A DNA stretch of 29,015 nt from an uncultured Alphaproteobacteria bacterium (GCA_944390185.1 CALXPA010000003.1:1-29015), one strand, 5' to 3'; shown: positions 14,659 to 22,072, numbered from the stretch's first letter. The notes: generated by a model not told the origin, from the sequence alone. Numbers and translations: made by a program.

Positions 14659-15927
14659 TTATTGCACCTGGATAAACCAATTCGGATGCGTCGACAGCAA
14701 ATCTATCCCAGCATCCAGAACCCGTCTGTATTCTAAAAAGCGTTCTTTATCCTGGGCCCCCAGGTTGCTGATTGCCGGCAACTTGACAGTCATGGGATTA
14801 ACGTGTTTCCCATCTTTAATGATTTCATAGTGCAAATGCGGACCCGTGGACAGTCCTGTTGAACCGACGTATCCGATGGTTTGTCCCTGTTTTACGGTGG
14901 TGCCAACGACGACACCCTTGGCAAATTTAGACATATGCGCATACAATGTTTCGTATGATGCATTGTGGCGCAGCTTTATATAGTTTCCATGCCCATTGTT
15001 ATAGCCGCGTGCCACAACACGTCCAGCCCCCGCGGCAGGAATTGGTGTACCGGTTGATGCGCGAAAGTCTACGCCCTTGTGCGCGCGCGTGTACCCCAGC
15101 ACAGGATGTTTGCGCCGGTTAGAAAAGCTGCTGGTTACGCGCGCATTGTTAATTGGTGTCCGCTTCAGCGATTTTATCGCGCCATTCCCGTTTTCGTCAT
15201 AATAGCCAACCTTGTCATCAGCCGTGCGGAATCGGTACATTTTGACATTCCCGCGCAGTGCTTCGAATTGTACGGCCAGTACGCGCCCGTTTTCCACCTT
15301 TTTCCCATCGGCATAATTTTCTTCGTACAATACGGAAAAATGCTGGCCAGCGCGGACGTCACGTTCAAAGTCCATTTCAAACGCCAGTAAATCGTACACT
15401 TCGGCCAGTATTCCATCTGGGATGCCGGCGCGTCCGCCCGCCAGATAAAAACTGTCCCCGTCGCGAATTTCCCCAGATTTATATACTGCGCGACGATCTG
15501 GTTCGATATCCTGCGAACTGCACAGCCATTCCCCGGCATCGTTACAGGTTATTTCCACCCGGCGCCACGGCGACGGGATTATGACGATTTTATTTACCGC
15601 GGCGTCCGCGCTGGGGCGGACAAATTCGATTTTATCACTATCTGCGCGCAAACTGGTAATGTCGGCATCAGACTTCAAAACCTGGGCAATTTTCAGAACG
15701 TCCGCGTTTGAAAAACCCTGGTCGATTAACAATTGCGACAGTGTATCGCCCGCCGCGACCACAACCACCGCCGTATGGGCGTCAGAATCGTCGGTCGATA
15801 TGTCAAATTGATGCGTGTTCGATCGCGCCATGACCAGCACAACCGCCGCCACAGCCAGTATTACTGCCACAGTTGCGACCACACGGGCCACCGTTGCAGA
15901 ATTCAGAATGTCTTTTACTTTTTTCAT
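14659..15927 (-). CDS. Membrane-anchored M23 (LytM-type) peptidoglycan peptidase
   Basis: This 422-residue envelope protein has one N-terminal membrane segment (about residues 14-36), a LysM/OapA-like region (AAGDTLSQLLIDQGFSNADVLKIAQ), and a C-terminal M23 zinc endopeptidase domain. The zinc ligands are visible in HKGVDF and HLHYE. The gene belongs to the MepM/OapA-like group that cuts peptidoglycan cross-links. The start at 15927 is chosen because MKKVKDILN begins the membrane segment. The in-frame ATG at 15963 would extend into the divergent prmC gene. Its 5' end overlaps the prmC promoter. Confidence 0.93.
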   Translation of the reverse strand: MKKVKDILNSATVARVVATVAVILAVAAVVLVMARSNTHQFDISTDDSDAHTAVVVVAAGDTLSQLLIDQGFSNADVLKIAQVLKSDADITSLRADSDKIEFVRPSADAAVNKIVIIPSPWRRVEITCNDAGEWLCSSQDIEPDRRAVYKSGEIRDGDSFYLAGGRAGIPDGILAEVYDLLAFEMDFERDVRAGQHFSVLYEENYADGKKVENGRVLAVQFEALRGNVKMYRFRTADDKVGYYDENGNGAIKSLKRTPINNARVTSSFSNRRKHPVLGYTRAHKGVDFRASTGTPIPAAGAGRVVARGYNNGHGNYIKLRHNASYETLYAHMSKFAKGVVVGTTVKQGQTIGYVGSTGLSTGPHLHYEIIKDGKHVNPMTVKLPAISNLGAQDKERFLEYRRVLDAGIDLLSTHPNWFIQVQ

Positions 15928-15942
15928 GCATCGGATTATAAT
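15914..15942 (+). promoter_or_regulatory. Promoter of prmC giving a leaderless mRNA
   Basis: TTTACT (15914-15919) and TATAAT (15937-15942) are spaced by 17 bp. The prmC ATG at 15949 is only seven bases past the -10 box, at the expected transcription start. No Shine-Dalgarno sequence is present. Confidence 0.6.
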
Positions 15943-15948
15943 GGCTTT

Positions 15949-16728
15949 ATGGACGCAAATCAAGCATTTGAAATTTTATCTAAATCGGGCGGATTGCATG
16001 CGGCCCGTATTGTTACTGAAAACACGGATAAATTTTCCAGATTATCCGTCTGGCGCATGGCGCGTGCATTGCGTCGTGGCGTTCCTGTGGCCAAGATAAT
16101 TCATCAGAAATGGTTTTATGGATTGCGATTTTACACGAACAAATACACACTGGACCCGCGTCCTGATACAGAAACACTGGTTATGGCGGTGATTGCAGAT
16201 GTGCCGAATAAAAATGCTGATATATCCATTCTGGATTTGGGTACAGGAACCGGATGTATCGCGGCGGCGTTGGCCAAGAACCTGGGCGGTGCGCACGTGG
16301 TTGCGATTGACCGGTCGCGTCGTGCGGCACGTGTTGCCCGTAAAAATATTCGCAACCTGGGATTATCTGGGCGCGTTGATGTCCAGATTGCCAATTTTGC
16401 GCGTCCGCGGGCGATTTCTGGACATTTTGATATAATTGTATCAAATCCACCATACATTGCGCGCGGTGATACGCGTGTTGATACAGGGGCAATGCATGAC
16501 CCGAAAATCGCACTGTATGCCGGAAATAATGGTTTTGCGGCGTACGCAGATATTGCCAAGAATGCCCGCAATTGGATACGACCTGGCGGCCGGATATATC
16601 TGGAAATTGGCGATGGGGCGGGTCAGGGCGTACAAAAAATATTCACAGACGCCGGATGGATATTTGTCAATCAATTGCCTGATTTGGCGGGTATTAATCG
16701 TGTGATGATATTTTCTGGTCCAAAATAA
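15949..16728 (+). CDS. prmC: Peptide chain release factor glutamine methyltransferase
   Basis: This 259-residue SAM-dependent enzyme methylates the Gln of the GGQ motif in RF1 and RF2, which promotes efficient termination. The SAM-binding motif DLGTGTGCIA is at about residues 96-105. The Gln-binding NPPY motif is at 166-169 within IIVSNPPYI. The N-terminal helical domain, with YGLRFYTNKYTLDPRPDTE, is typical. The reading frame is open upstream to 15733, but that stretch is antisense to the M23 gene. ATG 15949 matches the start of the family. Confidence 0.95.
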   Translation: MDANQAFEILSKSGGLHAARIVTENTDKFSRLSVWRMARALRRGVPVAKIIHQKWFYGLRFYTNKYTLDPRPDTETLVMAVIADVPNKNADISILDLGTGTGCIAAALAKNLGGAHVVAIDRSRRAARVARKNIRNLGLSGRVDVQIANFARPRAISGHFDIIVSNPPYIARGDTRVDTGAMHDPKIALYAGNNGFAAYADIAKNARNWIRPGGRIYLEIGDGAGQGVQKIFTDAGWIFVNQLPDLAGINRVMIFSGPK

Positions 16729-16732
16729 ACCA

Positions 16733-16751
16733 GGCGTCCCATCGGGACGCC
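16733..16751. terminator. Hairpin between prmC and alaS
   Basis: GGCGTCCC-ATC-GGGACGCC forms a perfect 8-bp stem between the converging genes. The T tract is interrupted in both directions, so its efficiency is uncertain. Confidence 0.6.
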
Positions 16752-16755
16752 AAAT

Positions 16756-18813
16756 TTATTCGGCCAGTGTTCCAACAGACATAGTTATGCGTCGGATACC
16801 ACTGCTGATAGATTTTTCCTTGTTAACACGTGCGCGGATAATCTCGCCCGTGTGCCAGACGTGTGTTCCGCCACACAGTTCACATGATACGTCGCCGGCG
16901 GTAATAACCTTGACCGTGTCACCGTATTTTTCGCCGAACAGCGCCATTGCGCCGCGTTCTTTGGCCGCATCCAGTGACATTTCTTCGTGGGATACAGGCA
17001 TATCTGCACGAATCCACTGGTTGACCAAGTCTTCGACCGCCTGTTTTTCTTCGGCCGTCATTGCGCGTCCGAACGAGAAATCGAATCGCACAGAATCAGG
17101 CGAAACCTTGGACCCACGTTGTTCAACGTCCTCATTTAATACGTGGCGCAGTGCGGCCTGTAACAGGTGCGTTGCCGTGTGTGCACGCGCAGTTTGTTGC
17201 CGCACGTTGGGGTTGATAACAGTTTTAACAGTGTCACCAATTGCCAGTGGCGCGACCAGGGTCCCTTTGTGAATTACGACATTGTCGACACGTGCGGCCT
17301 CGGCCACGTTCATGACGACTGCATCGCCACGGGTTAAATCACCACTGTCGCCGACTTGGCCGCCCTGGGTTCCATAAAAATTGGTTTTATCCAGCGCCAC
17401 TTCCACGGCATCGCCCGGATTTGCAGACTGGACAAATTCGCCGTCACGCAAAATCGCCAATACTTTTGATTCTATGTTGTTATCAGGCGCATACTTGGTT
17501 GAATCATCTGTTGCCGGTAATTCCGATTGTGATTCCCACAGTACGCGTGTACCCTTGGTGTTGGCGCGACTGCGTTCTTTTTGTTCGGCCATGGCGCGTT
17601 CAAATCCGTCTGTGTCCACGGTGATATTTTTATCGCGCAAAATCATTTGGGTTAAATCCAGTGGAAATCCGTACGTATCAAACAATTTAAACGCCACGTC
17701 GCCCGGCAGAACGCCGTTATGCACACGCGGAATTTCGACATCCAGTAATTTGATACCATTTTGCAACATATCCGCAAAAGCATTTTCTTCGTTTTGGATA
17801 ATTTCGACAACGCGCTGTTCTTCACGTGCCAGTTCTGGATACGCGCCGCCCATTTCTGTGACCAACGCCGGATACAGGCGCGATAACAACGCCCCCCGAT
17901 GCCCCAAGATTTGTCCATGGCGCATTGCGCGACGCAGAATTCGACGAATTACGTACCCGCGGTCTGTATTGCTGGGGATTACGCCATCCGCAATTGCGAA
18001 TCCAACCGCACGCAAATGATCGGCGATAATTTTGAAAGACGGTGTATTTTCGTCTGTTTTTTTTACCCCGACAACATCTTCGGTGGCGCGCATCAGATTG
18101 ACGAACAGATCTGTGTCATAGTTATCGACACATCCCTGCATAATCGCGGCCCATCGTTCCAGCCCGGCGCCAGTATCGACATTTTGCCGGGGCAGTGGCG
18201 TCAAATTCCCGTTTGCATCGCGATCATATTGCATAAAGACGTTGTTCCAGATTTCAACCCATCTGTCATCTTCGTTTTCGATTGCGTCGCCAAAGTCATA
18301 GAATATTTCGGTACACGGCCCGCACGGTCCGGTATCCCCAGCCGACCACCAATTATCTTTATCGCCCATTCGAATTGCGTCTTTGCCGGCAACCTGGTGC
18401 CAGATTTGTGCAGATTCATCATCGCTGACATGTGTTGTAACGCGTAACCGTGCCGGATCCAGCCCCAGCACACGTGTCAACATATCCCATGACATTTTTA
18501 TGGCATCTGCCTTGAAATAGTCACCAAATGACCAATTCCCCAGCATTTCAAAGAATGTATGGTGACGGCCGTCGAATCCGACTTCGTCTAAATCATTATG
18601 TTTACCACCGGCACGGATACATTTCTGCACATCGGCGACACGCGGTGCGAACGCGGGTTCGGTGCCCTGCAGAATGCCTTTCCATGGTACCATGCCCGCG
18701 ACTGTGAACATTAATGTCGGGTCGTTTGGTATCAGCGATGCAGACGGCACAATCTGGTGCCCGTGTGATTCAAAATATTCCAGAAATGTTTTTCGAATGT
18801 CGTTATAGTTCAT
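16756..18813 (-). CDS. alaS: Alanyl-tRNA synthetase, compact form without C-Ala
   Basis: This enzyme charges tRNA-Ala and clears Ser or Gly mischarging. It has 685 residues from ATG 18813, which has AAGGA ten bases upstream; the in-frame ATG at 18834 lacks one. The class II core begins with NDIRKTFLEYFESHGH and includes HHTFFEMLGNWSFGDYFK. The editing domain has HTATHLL and CELCGGTHVWHTGEI. The protein stops about 30 residues later, where typical AlaRS (about 875) continues with the DHHA1/C-Ala region. The end looks natural, as prmC follows within 30 bases. Similar C-Ala loss is known in some organellar AlaRS. Confidence 0.95.
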   Translation of the reverse strand: MNYNDIRKTFLEYFESHGHQIVPSASLIPNDPTLMFTVAGMVPWKGILQGTEPAFAPRVADVQKCIRAGGKHNDLDEVGFDGRHHTFFEMLGNWSFGDYFKADAIKMSWDMLTRVLGLDPARLRVTTHVSDDESAQIWHQVAGKDAIRMGDKDNWWSAGDTGPCGPCTEIFYDFGDAIENEDDRWVEIWNNVFMQYDRDANGNLTPLPRQNVDTGAGLERWAAIMQGCVDNYDTDLFVNLMRATEDVVGVKKTDENTPSFKIIADHLRAVGFAIADGVIPSNTDRGYVIRRILRRAMRHGQILGHRGALLSRLYPALVTEMGGAYPELAREEQRVVEIIQNEENAFADMLQNGIKLLDVEIPRVHNGVLPGDVAFKLFDTYGFPLDLTQMILRDKNITVDTDGFERAMAEQKERSRANTKGTRVLWESQSELPATDDSTKYAPDNNIESKVLAILRDGEFVQSANPGDAVEVALDKTNFYGTQGGQVGDSGDLTRGDAVVMNVAEAARVDNVVIHKGTLVAPLAIGDTVKTVINPNVRQQTARAHTATHLLQAALRHVLNEDVEQRGSKVSPDSVRFDFSFGRAMTAEEKQAVEDLVNQWIRADMPVSHEEMSLDAAKERGAMALFGEKYGDTVKVITAGDVSCELCGGTHVWHTGEIIRARVNKEKSISSGIRRITMSVGTLAE

Positions 18814-18858
18814 TGTTCTAATTCCTTGTTTCATATGCGCCGTTAAATAACAGGTGCA

Positions 18859-18887
18859 ATTTTATACGTATTAATTGTGTGTTTCAA
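18859..18887 (-). promoter_or_regulatory. Promoter of alaS
   Basis: On the minus strand TTGAAA (18887-18882) and TAAAAT (18864-18859) are spaced by 17 bp, about 45 bases upstream of the chosen alaS start. Confidence 0.55.
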
Positions 18888-18917
18888 CAGATTTGTAATT
18901 AGATACTATTTGATACA

Positions 18918-19733
18918 TCAGCCCTGGCGGGCCGCCGCATCCAGTGCCGTGCGCATCAACGCATCGTATTTCGCCAACACGCGCCGCAGATGTTCATCCA
19001 CATTACGCACCGGTCGTGCCAGTCGCCCATACTTTATCCGTGATGTATCAATTTCATTTTTGATATAGTTCACCTGGTCCATATAGATTGGAACCGCATC
19101 TGGGTTTTCGTGTCGTGCAAACATGTTCAAATATGACCACATCATCATATCCACCGGCGCCCGCCAATCCAGGGAATCGTCAATCTTGCGAATTGCGTCA
19201 ACGAACGTGCCGACAACATTGAACATTTTTCGCAGTGTCTTGCCCCGAACCAGCGTGCCAGCAAAACCAATGTGTGGACGCATCAGAATGGTATTTTCGC
19301 CGTCGATATCAATGTCGGACGGGTTGTCCATCGCGTGCAGCAATTCACAGACCCGATGCCGAATAACAATTGTGTTCTGGATTATTGCAAAGTTATCAGG
19401 CGACACCCCCGGTATTTCCAGGTCCGTTAATATATCGTCGTCATCACAGTATATAACCCATTCTGGCATCTGCCCTGAACACATTGCCGCATCAGCGATT
19501 GCCATTCGCGCCCCCAGTGTTCCGATATTTTCTGTGCCGTTGATGATTTGCAAATCGCCACAATACCCCAGTCGTCTAATTTGGCGCCGCGATACAGTTT
19601 CCATTGGATTGTCGTTATATATCACCAACATGAATTTTTGCCGCAGTCGCCCCAATGCCGGCACGGATATCCGTAACAGATCCGTATTCACAGTCGTTAA
19701 TCCAACAACGATATTATTTTTTTTGCGCATCAT
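18918..19733 (-). CDS. Glycosyltransferase-like protein (GT-A type)
   Basis: This protein of about 271 residues has a GT-A-type pattern. An N-terminal strand (NNIVVGLTTVN) is followed by MLVIYNDNP, then NIGTLGARMAIADAA. The acidic metal-binding cluster YCDDDDILTD stands where family 2 enzymes have their DxD. It has no membrane segment. Donor, acceptor and pathway are unknown, and no other sugar genes are adjacent. The frame is open to a TTG at 19769. A promoter with its -10 at 19741-19746 makes ATG 19733 or 19730 the likely leaderless start; ATG 19739 is one base past the -10. The protein family is moderately sure, the exact start less so. Confidence 0.65.
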   Translation of the reverse strand: MMRKKNNIVVGLTTVNTDLLRISVPALGRLRQKFMLVIYNDNPMETVSRRQIRRLGYCGDLQIINGTENIGTLGARMAIADAAMCSGQMPEWVIYCDDDDILTDLEIPGVSPDNFAIIQNTIVIRHRVCELLHAMDNPSDIDIDGENTILMRPHIGFAGTLVRGKTLRKMFNVVGTFVDAIRKIDDSLDWRAPVDMMMWSYLNMFARHENPDAVPIYMDQVNYIKNEIDTSRIKYGRLARPVRNVDEHLRRVLAKYDALMRTALDAAARQG

Positions 19734-19740
19734 AGGCATG

Positions 19741-19793
19741 ATTGTAAATAAAAGTTTATCAAATTGCAATCGCTTACTTTTTTATGATATAAT
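19741..19793. promoter_or_regulatory. Overlapping divergent promoters sharing one -35 box
   Basis: The self-complementary TTGCAA at 19764-19769 can serve both directions. To the right it is followed after 18 bp by TATAAT (19788-19793) for the membrane-protein gene. To the left, on the minus strand, it is followed after 17 bp by TACAAT (19746-19741) for the glycosyltransferase gene. Confidence 0.55.
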
Positions 19794-19830
19794 AAGATGA
19801 ATTAAACAGTGGCCAAAGGAATCACACAAA

Positions 19831-20307
19831 ATGAAACCGACAATGTTATTTGCAATAGTTGCACTGACGGCGATTGTACTGGTGTCGTCATTTGGGCTGC
19901 AGCTGGCGCCGAACGATGCGATTGTTGTTGCGCCTGATGTTGTTGGCAATGTTTTGTACGTATGCCCGGGGGCCAGTACGTTTTGGGACAGTTTTTCGGC
20001 GGCGTTACAGCCATTTCAACGATATATGATTATCGGGTTGTTTTTTGTATTAATGCTGTTGCTGTTCAGTTGGGGGTGGGCACTGTACCAGAATTTGTTG
20101 TCTGATTCATTCAAGCGGGACAGCTTTAAAAAACCGTGGCAATTGACCAAGTGGCTGTTTTGGGTGTGCGTTATTGTGACCATATTTGTGATGACGCCGA
20201 ATTATTTTCGCAGTGTACACATCGGCAATACGCCTGGGGAATGGGTGTTGTGCGATTCAGACACACCGGGTGCGCGTGCGGTCTATGCGGACACTGTCAC
20301 GCCATAG
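19831..20307 (+). CDS. Unknown membrane protein with three hydrophobic segments
   Basis: I do not recognise this 158-residue protein. It has an N-terminal hydrophobic segment or uncleaved signal (residues 4-22) and a short outer region with one Cys. Two membrane helices follow (about 66-88 and 107-126), joined by a basic, Lys-rich loop (DSFKRDSFKKPWQLTK), and a final polar tail with another Cys. By the positive-inside rule the Lys-rich loop is cytoplasmic, leaving the N-terminal region and tail outside. A good AAAGGA ribosome site lies upstream, and the gene has its own promoter. Confidence 0.8.
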   Translation: MKPTMLFAIVALTAIVLVSSFGLQLAPNDAIVVAPDVVGNVLYVCPGASTFWDSFSAALQPFQRYMIIGLFFVLMLLLFSWGWALYQNLLSDSFKRDSFKKPWQLTKWLFWVCVIVTIFVMTPNYFRSVHIGNTPGEWVLCDSDTPGARAVYADTVTP

Positions 20308-20367
20308 GGTTGAATTGTTATGTTTTTTGTCAACATTAATAAAAATCATCACTGGTTAAATATACTC

Positions 20368-20401
20368 TTGACTTAAATCCCCGAATTCTCTACGATTCGG
20401 G
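20368..20401 (+). promoter_or_regulatory. hup promoter with inverted repeat around the -10
   Basis: TTGACT (20368-20373) and TACGAT (20391-20396) are spaced by 17 bp. CCCGAAT (20380-20386) and ATTCGGG (20395-20401) form a 7-bp inverted repeat that flanks and overlaps the -10 box, so it is a candidate operator. Confidence 0.65.
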
Positions 20402-20402
20402 T

Positions 20403-20549
20403 AAGCAGGACGGGCAATGTCCATGGAATAGAACGGGTTGCGGTGTCACATATATGACAAAGGCACGGTTACCGCGATGTTGGATTCCATTGGCATTGCC
20501 TGGGGACTGCCGGACACCTTGTATAAATTTATATGAAAGGAGAAACAAC
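20403..20549 (+). promoter_or_regulatory. Long GC-rich leader of the HU gene
   Basis: The predicted 5' UTR is about 145 nt. It holds several short complementary pairs, including GGAC/GTCC near 20408, GCGGT/ACCGC near 20440 and 20475, and TGTCA/TGACA near 20444. It is open in the hup frame from 20454, but the AAAGGAG site before 20550 fixes the start there. Confidence 0.4.
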
Positions 20550-20822
20550 ATGAACAAACAGCAATTGATCGAAGCAATCGCAAATGAAGTAGATGTAACC
20601 AAGGCTGCGGCTGCGGCATGCTTGGATGCGTTTATCAACACTGTTACAAAAGTACTGAAGAAAAAGGGCGAAGTTCGCTTGGTCGGTTTCGGTACATTCA
20701 CAACAGCAAAGCGCAAGGCTACGACTGGCCGTAACCCACAGACGGGCGCTGCGATTAAAATCCCGGCTTCTACTCAGCCAAAGTTCAAACCGGGCAAGGC
20801 ATTGAAAGATGCATTGAATTAA
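20550..20822 (+). CDS. hup: HU-family nucleoid protein
   Basis: This 90-residue DNA-bending protein compacts the nucleoid as a dimer. The whole family pattern is present: MNKQQLIEAIANEVDVTKAAAAACLDAF, then GEVRLVGFGTFTTAKRKATTGRNPQTGAAIKIPA, which contains the DNA-intercalating NPQTG arm tip with its proline, and the closing FKPGKALKDALN. The length is exactly typical. It has a strong Shine-Dalgarno sequence (AAAGGAG), its own promoter with a candidate operator, a long leader, and a strong terminator. Confidence 0.98.
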   Translation: MNKQQLIEAIANEVDVTKAAAAACLDAFINTVTKVLKKKGEVRLVGFGTFTTAKRKATTGRNPQTGAAIKIPASTQPKFKPGKALKDALN

Positions 20823-20823
20823 T

Positions 20824-20853
20824 AAAAATTCCGCCAACCGGCGGAATTTTTTT
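20824..20853. terminator. Bidirectional terminator between hup and the HTH gene
   Basis: AATTCCGCC-AACC-GGCGGAATT is flanked by A residues on the left and T residues on the right, so it can terminate both converging genes. Confidence 0.85.
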
Positions 20854-20858
20854 ATGCA

Positions 20859-21104
20859 TTAATATTCTGTTGACGCACGTCGATAAAAATCCAGCCCAAA
20901 TAAAAATATTTGTAACATCGTTTGCGGCGGAATTTTTTCTATACCTTTTTCATAGTTCGCCAATTTCGTCGCCGGTATACCCATTTTTCGTGCCAATAAT
21001 CCGCGCGACAGTCCGGTACACGTGCGCGCCGCCTGCAAGAAAAATCCCGGTTGGAAATCTGCGTTTGTGTTAAATATGTGTTCCAGCTTTTTCATCTTGA
21101 CCAT
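20859..21104 (-). CDS. Small XRE-like helix-turn-helix protein
   Basis: This 81-residue protein fits a single HTH domain. LSRGLLARKMGIPATKLANYEKGIEKIPP (about residues 33-61) matches the XRE/Cro pattern, with a recognition helix around ATKLANYEKG, and is followed by a helical end. No effector domain is present. The target is unknown. A GGGGGA ribosome site precedes the ATG at 21104; ATG 21095 is an alternative. A structured RNA ending in an intrinsic terminator lies about 20 bases upstream, so expression probably depends on readthrough of that terminator. Confidence 0.75.
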   Translation of the reverse strand: MVKMKKLEHIFNTNADFQPGFFLQAARTCTGLSRGLLARKMGIPATKLANYEKGIEKIPPQTMLQIFLFGLDFYRRASTEY

Positions 21105-21122
21105 TCTGTCCCCCGTTTTTAT

Positions 21123-21273
21123 AAAAACACCGCCGTGATGAGTGGCGGTTGGAGGTTAAGAGCTATTACAAGAAATAGTGCTGCTTATTCAGTATATTCG
21201 CAACCCTCCAACCTGTGTTGGAGTCGTTCTTGTATCGAGGCTCTTACACCCCACATTGGTAATCATCCAATGC
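21123..21273 (-). ncRNA. Structured attenuator-like leader RNA of the HTH gene
   Basis: Read on the minus strand from a promoter at 21308-21280. A 5' hairpin (CATTGG/CCAATG) comes first. A bipartite helix follows, TAAGAGC/GCTCTTA (21246-21240 with 21163-21157) and TACAAGAA/TTCTTGTA (21234-21227 with 21074-21067 offset to 21174-21167). It encloses the hairpin CTCCAAC-ACAG-GTTGGAG (21223-21206) and a GTTGC/GCAGC hairpin. It ends in a terminator, ACCGCC/GGCGGT (21149-21144 with 21134-21129), plus a T run. GGTTGGAGG (21213-21205) can instead pair with CCTCCAACC (21155-21147), which overlaps the terminator arm. The RNA family is not recognised. It could also be an independent sRNA. Confidence 0.55.
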
Positions 21274-21279
21274 GTGACC

Positions 21280-21308
21280 ATTATAGCATTTATGTTTATA
21301 TTTGCCAT
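21280..21308 (-). promoter_or_regulatory. Promoter of the leader RNA and HTH gene
   Basis: On the minus strand ATGGCA (21308-21303) and a perfect TATAAT (21285-21280) are spaced by 17 bp, with a predicted start near 21273. Confidence 0.55.
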
Positions 21309-21323
21309 AAAAATTTATGAGAC

Positions 21324-21352
21324 TTGAATTTAATTCAAACAGTATATACAAT
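21324..21352 (+). promoter_or_regulatory. lemA promoter with palindromic operator candidate
   Basis: TTGAAT (21324-21329) and TACAAT (21347-21352) are spaced by 17 bp. TTGAATT-T-AATTCAA (21324-21338) is a perfect 15-bp palindrome that starts at the -35 box, a likely site for a dimeric regulator. Confidence 0.6.
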
Positions 21353-21376
21353 AAGGACATAAAAAAGGAGTTTCAT

Positions 21377-21916
21377 ATGTGGGTTGCAATTGCTGTTATC
21401 GCGGTAATTTTATTGTATTTTGTTATTGTGTACAACGGACTGGTCGCGCGCCAGAATCAGGCACGCGAAGCATGGTCGACAATTGATACACAGTTAAAAC
21501 GCCGTTATGATTTAATACCGAATCTGGTTGAATCTGTACGTGGTGCGGCAAAACACGAACGCGAAACACTGGAATCTGTGACCCAGGCGCGTGATGCCGC
21601 CATGCGGGCCAATGGGGCCAGTCGCGCAGATGCAGAAAACAAACTGACAGAAACATTAAAGAGTCTGTTTGCGATATCTGAAAATTATCCGACATTGCGC
21701 GCGAATGAAAATTTTCTGGAACTGCAGCGTGAAATTGCCGACACTGAAACAAAAATCCAGGCCGCACGCCAGTTCTATAACAGTGTTGTCATGGCACTGA
21801 ATACCCAAATAGACCAGTTTCCATCAAACATCATTGCGCGTATGTTCAACATAACGCCAGAAAAACTGTTTGAAATGAATGAATCTGAAAAGGCGACACC
21901 AACAGTTAAATTTTAA
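21377..21916 (+). CDS. lemA: LemA-family membrane protein
   Basis: This 179-residue LemA-family protein has an N-terminal membrane anchor (residues 2-22). A helical coiled domain follows with the family signature NGLVARQNQAREAWSTIDTQLKRRYDLIPNLVESVRGAAKHE, then YPTLRANENFLELQREIADTETKIQAARQFYN and FPSNIIARMF. The molecular role of LemA is not established. The start at 21377 has a perfect AAGGAG upstream. It has its own promoter with a palindrome, and it is not beside the TPM-domain gene often found with lemA. Confidence 0.93.
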   Translation: MWVAIAVIAVILLYFVIVYNGLVARQNQAREAWSTIDTQLKRRYDLIPNLVESVRGAAKHERETLESVTQARDAAMRANGASRADAENKLTETLKSLFAISENYPTLRANENFLELQREIADTETKIQAARQFYNSVVMALNTQIDQFPSNIIARMFNITPEKLFEMNESEKATPTVKF

Positions 21917-21922
21917 CTGTTG
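21900..21922. repeat. Perfect palindrome over the lemA stop codon
   Basis: CAACAGTTAAA (21900-21910) and TTTAACTGTTG (21912-21922) form an 11-bp inverted repeat with a one-base centre. It spans the TAA stop codon. No T run follows, so it is not a standard terminator. Confidence 0.7.
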
Positions 21923-22072
21923 ATATAAAATGCTTGATTTTTGTTAAAAAACACTATAAACTGGACCCCGCTGGATAACCAGAACTGATTAAGTTATGTG
22001 TACTTTTGGTCACATATTACGATAAGGATTCTGTGAAATGTCTGGCACCATAAAAACCAAAAGGATGAAATT

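Noticed and set aside
15733..15948. N-terminal extension of prmC
   Set aside because: It is antisense to the M23 peptidase N-terminus, lies upstream of the promoter and has no family resemblance.
16756..18813. alaS as a truncated pseudogene
   Set aside because: All catalytic and editing motifs are intact and the end is clean, with normal spacing to prmC. A compact functional form fits better.
21123..21273. The leader RNA as 6S RNA, SRP RNA or tmRNA
   Set aside because: It lacks the long closing stem with central bubble of 6S, the GGAA-type SRP loop sequence and any tmRNA tag or acceptor stem. A model search is still needed for certainty.
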